Shown piece by piece: positions 62,246-64,000 of a DNA stretch of 64,000 bases (its first letter is position 1; each line of letters opens with the position of its first letter). Position numbers and translations under genes: made by a program. The DNA is from an uncultured Collinsella sp. (GTDB taxonomy: Bacteria > Actinomycetota > Coriobacteriia > Coriobacteriales > Coriobacteriaceae), in the NCBI GenBank assembly GCA_900550195.1, contig URRB01000004.1, positions 87,522-151,521 on the forward strand, read 5' to 3'. Below the pieces are notes generated by a model that saw nothing but the letters and a program-made list of their open reading frames with translations, made no database searches and was not told the DNA's origin.

Positions 62246-63712
62246 ATGAGCGAGTACGATTCCCAGCGTCCCCAGGATGCGGGCAACGCCGGCGAGACCC
62301 AGCAGCAGCCGCGCGTGCAGGTGGAGTCGACGCCTGCCGGTAGCAACATTCCCTACGTGCAGGCTTACGACACGCAGACCGGAAAGCCGCTGGGCAGCCA
62401 GCAGGTTGTAAACAAGCACACAGTGGTCAAAACCAAGACCAAAAAGTTGCCGATCTTTATTACGGCACTCGCCGGCTGTGCCTGCGGCGCCCTGCTGGTC
62501 ATTGCGCTCATTATGAGCGGCACGCTCGATATCGGTGGCGGCAAGAATGCCGTGACGGCGGGTGCTTCGGGTTCATCGACGCAAAAGATTACGATTGATT
62601 CCGAGGACACCACGCTGGCCGAGGCCGTTTCTGCCAAGGCATTGCCCTCCGTGGTTTCCATCACCGCCACTTCGAGCGGTAGCCAGAATGGCTCGCTTTC
62701 GCAGTCTGCCGACGAGTCGGACAACTCGGGCAGCGTCGGTTCGGGCGTGGTGCTCGATACCGAGGGCCACGTCCTCACCAACAACCACGTGGTCGATGGC
62801 TATGACCAGTACGTGGTTACCATGGACGACGGCACTACATATGAGGCCGAGTTCGTTGGCAACGACGCCTCGAGCGACCTGGCCGTCATCAAGCTCAAGG
62901 ATGCCGATGCCTCCAAGCTCACGCCGATCGAGATTGGTGATTCCTCCAAGCTCAACGTGGGCGAGTGGGTCATGGCGATTGGCTCGCCCTTCGGCAACGA
63001 GCAGTCTGTCTCCACCGGTATCGTCTCGGCGCTGTATCGCTCCACGGCCATGAGCTCTACCAGCGGTAACACCATCTATGCCAACATGATCCAGACTGAT
63101 GCCGCCATCAACCCGGGCAACTCCGGCGGCGCGCTCGTCAACGACAATGGTGAGCTAGTGGGTATCAACTCGCTCATCGAGAGCTACTCGGGCTCCAGCT
63201 CGGGCGTGGGCTTTGCCATTCCGGTTAACTACGCCAAGAACATTGCCGACCAGATCATCGACGGCAAGACGCCGGTGCATCCGTACATGGGCGCCACGCT
63301 TTCGAGCGTCAATGCGCTTAACGCCCGCACCAACAAGCTGAGCACCGATAGCGGCGCGTATGTGGCGAGCGTCGTTGAGGATGGTCCTGCTGCCAAGGCC
63401 GGCATTCAGGAGGGCGACGTCATCACCAAGCTGGGCGACGACGAGATCACGAGCGCCGATGGCCTGATCATCGCGCTGCGCAGCCACGAGGTGGGCGAGA
63501 AGGTCGAGATCACGCTCATGCGCGGCAAGGAAGAGAAGAAGGTCACCGTCGAGCTGGGCTCCGATGAGGAGCTGCAGAACCAGCAGCAGGACGACAGTTC
63601 GACCGACACCGGCAACGGCGGTATTACCGACGAGCAGCTGCGCCAGTACCTGGAGGAGCTGCTGGGCCAGCAGGGTCAGGGCCAGGGTCAAGGCTACGGT
63701 CAGAGTTTCTAA
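62246..63712 (+). CDS. HtrA/DegP-like trypsin-type serine protease with PDZ domain
   Basis: The product (488 aa) has a disordered Gln/Pro-rich cytosolic tail, one membrane helix (about residues 68-92, IFITALAGCACGALLVIALIM) and an extracytoplasmic protease domain. The triad is His in LTNNHVVDGYD (about 181), Asp in SSDLAVIKL (about 211) and Ser in GNSGGAL (about 293). A PDZ domain follows (about 340-450, GPAAKAGIQEGDVITKLGDDEI). The C-terminal tail is rich in Asn, Gln and Gly. Such membrane-bound HtrA proteins degrade misfolded surface proteins under envelope stress. GAAAGGATCGCAGCT precedes ATG 62246. Confidence 0.94.
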   Translation: MSEYDSQRPQDAGNAGETQQQPRVQVESTPAGSNIPYVQAYDTQTGKPLGSQQVVNKHTVVKTKTKKLPIFITALAGCACGALLVIALIMSGTLDIGGGKNAVTAGASGSSTQKITIDSEDTTLAEAVSAKALPSVVSITATSSGSQNGSLSQSADESDNSGSVGSGVVLDTEGHVLTNNHVVDGYDQYVVTMDDGTTYEAEFVGNDASSDLAVIKLKDADASKLTPIEIGDSSKLNVGEWVMAIGSPFGNEQSVSTGIVSALYRSTAMSSTSGNTIYANMIQTDAAINPGNSGGALVNDNGELVGINSLIESYSGSSSGVGFAIPVNYAKNIADQIIDGKTPVHPYMGATLSSVNALNARTNKLSTDSGAYVASVVEDGPAAKAGIQEGDVITKLGDDEITSADGLIIALRSHEVGEKVEITLMRGKEEKKVTVELGSDEELQNQQQDDSSTDTGNGGITDEQLRQYLEELLGQQGQGQGQGYGQSF

Positions 63713-63740
63713 CGAGCTGTATCGCACATACCGATGCCAG

Positions 63741-63779
63741 AGGGGGCTGTCCCGCCAACGCGGGACAGCCCCCTCTTTT
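63741..63779 (+). terminator. Terminator after htrA
   Basis: A perfect 15-bp stem AGGGGGCTGTCCCGC with its complement has a CAAC loop and is followed by CTTTTC. Confidence 0.92.
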
Positions 63780-63783
63780 CGCG

Positions 63784-63814
63784 ATGATCCCTTGGGGACG
63801 GAGGAAAACGGATC
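63784..63814. repeat. Half copy of the GATCC...GGGGACGGAGG palindrome
   Basis: It matches the right half of the element at 29791-29821 in sequence (GATCC--GGGGACGGAGGAAA-CGGATC) with a few changes. Confidence 0.82.
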
Positions 63815-63968
63815 ACTTGTGGCTGGCAAGAGGCTTGTTTCGGTATGGTCTGGACAGTTAGTTCAGATACGTATAAATCTGGGACAGCTTGGGATGCGTT
63901 TTGAGCAATTATTGATTGGGATGGGGTTTGAATGGGTGCTTGGGAGGTAGCGCGCAGAGATGTGGTGT

Positions 63969-63994
63969 AAGAGGCGGGGCATGCCCCGCCTCTT
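63969..63994. terminator. Perfect palindromic hairpin at the right edge
   Basis: AAGAGGCGGGGCA is followed directly by its reverse complement with no spacer, and CCCTTT follows. It is a likely bidirectional terminator for a gene beyond the window. The stretch 63815-63968 shows no convincing gene. Confidence 0.7.
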
Positions 63995-64000
63995 CCCTTT

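Overview
The window reads as a high-GC chromosomal segment of a gut coriobacterium, most like Collinsella (Actinomycetota, Coriobacteriia). This assignment is inferred from gene content and style, not from a database search. The supporting signs are tRNA genes that encode CCA, an OmpR-type GlnR-like regulator beside glnA, Actinobacteria-like two-component pairs, a BY-kinase polysaccharide module, a feoA-feoA-feoB iron locus, and many palindromic intergenic repeats. No prophage, rRNA operon, CRISPR array or intact transposase gene is visible.

Layout. 1-4.4 kb: housekeeping genes (rsmA 3' part, tatD-like, tRNA-Leu, a stomatin-like SPFH gene, rlmH, proC) and a 57-codon minus-strand gene. 4.5-9.4 kb: serS, a small unknown gene, tRNA-Arg, an 813-residue TPR-like orphan and tRNA-Ser. 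9.4-16.2 kb: cell-envelope and phosphate signalling (a D,D-carboxypeptidase divergent from a VanRS-like pair, then pstB and a PhoBR-like pair). 16.3-18.4 kb: polysaccharide chain-length/BY-kinase/phosphatase regulators without glycosyltransferases. 18.4-29.7 kb: a GNAT, htpG, two YhgE/Pip membrane proteins, a DMT exporter, an M20 peptidase and the stump of an MFS transporter. 29.9-34.3 kb: hisS and ppc. 34.7-39.3 kb: a lactate racemase locus (larA and a MIP channel on +, larB-larC-tetR on -). 39.4-42.1 kb: serB and aspS. 42.4-48.9 kb: a LacI-type repressor divergent from an ebgAC-like beta-galactosidase operon, then an APC permease. 49-53.1 kb: an HPr-like protein and the feo locus. 53.2-57.8 kb: an old-yellow-enzyme reductase, an orphan AAA ATPase and a GntR regulator. 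57.9-63.7 kb: a LacI regulator, a fused RelB-MNT / HepT toxin-antitoxin pair, a divergent glutamine synthetase with a GlnR-like regulator, and an HtrA protease.

How the genes work together. The lar genes would interconvert D- and L-lactate with a nickel-pincer cofactor, but LarE and the LarC2 half are absent here. The ebgAC-like operon would hydrolyse lactose-type beta-galactosides under a LacI repressor with three near-identical operators. The feo genes import ferrous iron and carry two related palindromic operators. GlnA with the GlnR-like regulator suggests a nitrogen locus, but this GlnA lacks several metal ligands that are normally invariant.

The most unusual items are: (1) a RelB/DinJ DNA-binding domain fused to an MNT nucleotidyltransferase and overlapping a HepT/HEPN toxin gene; (2) the metal-site-deficient GlnA; (3) the LarC1-only lar locus; (4) an HPr-like protein with Asp at position 46; (5) several families of nested hairpins, MITE-like elements and an array of hairpins with an exact 62-bp period.
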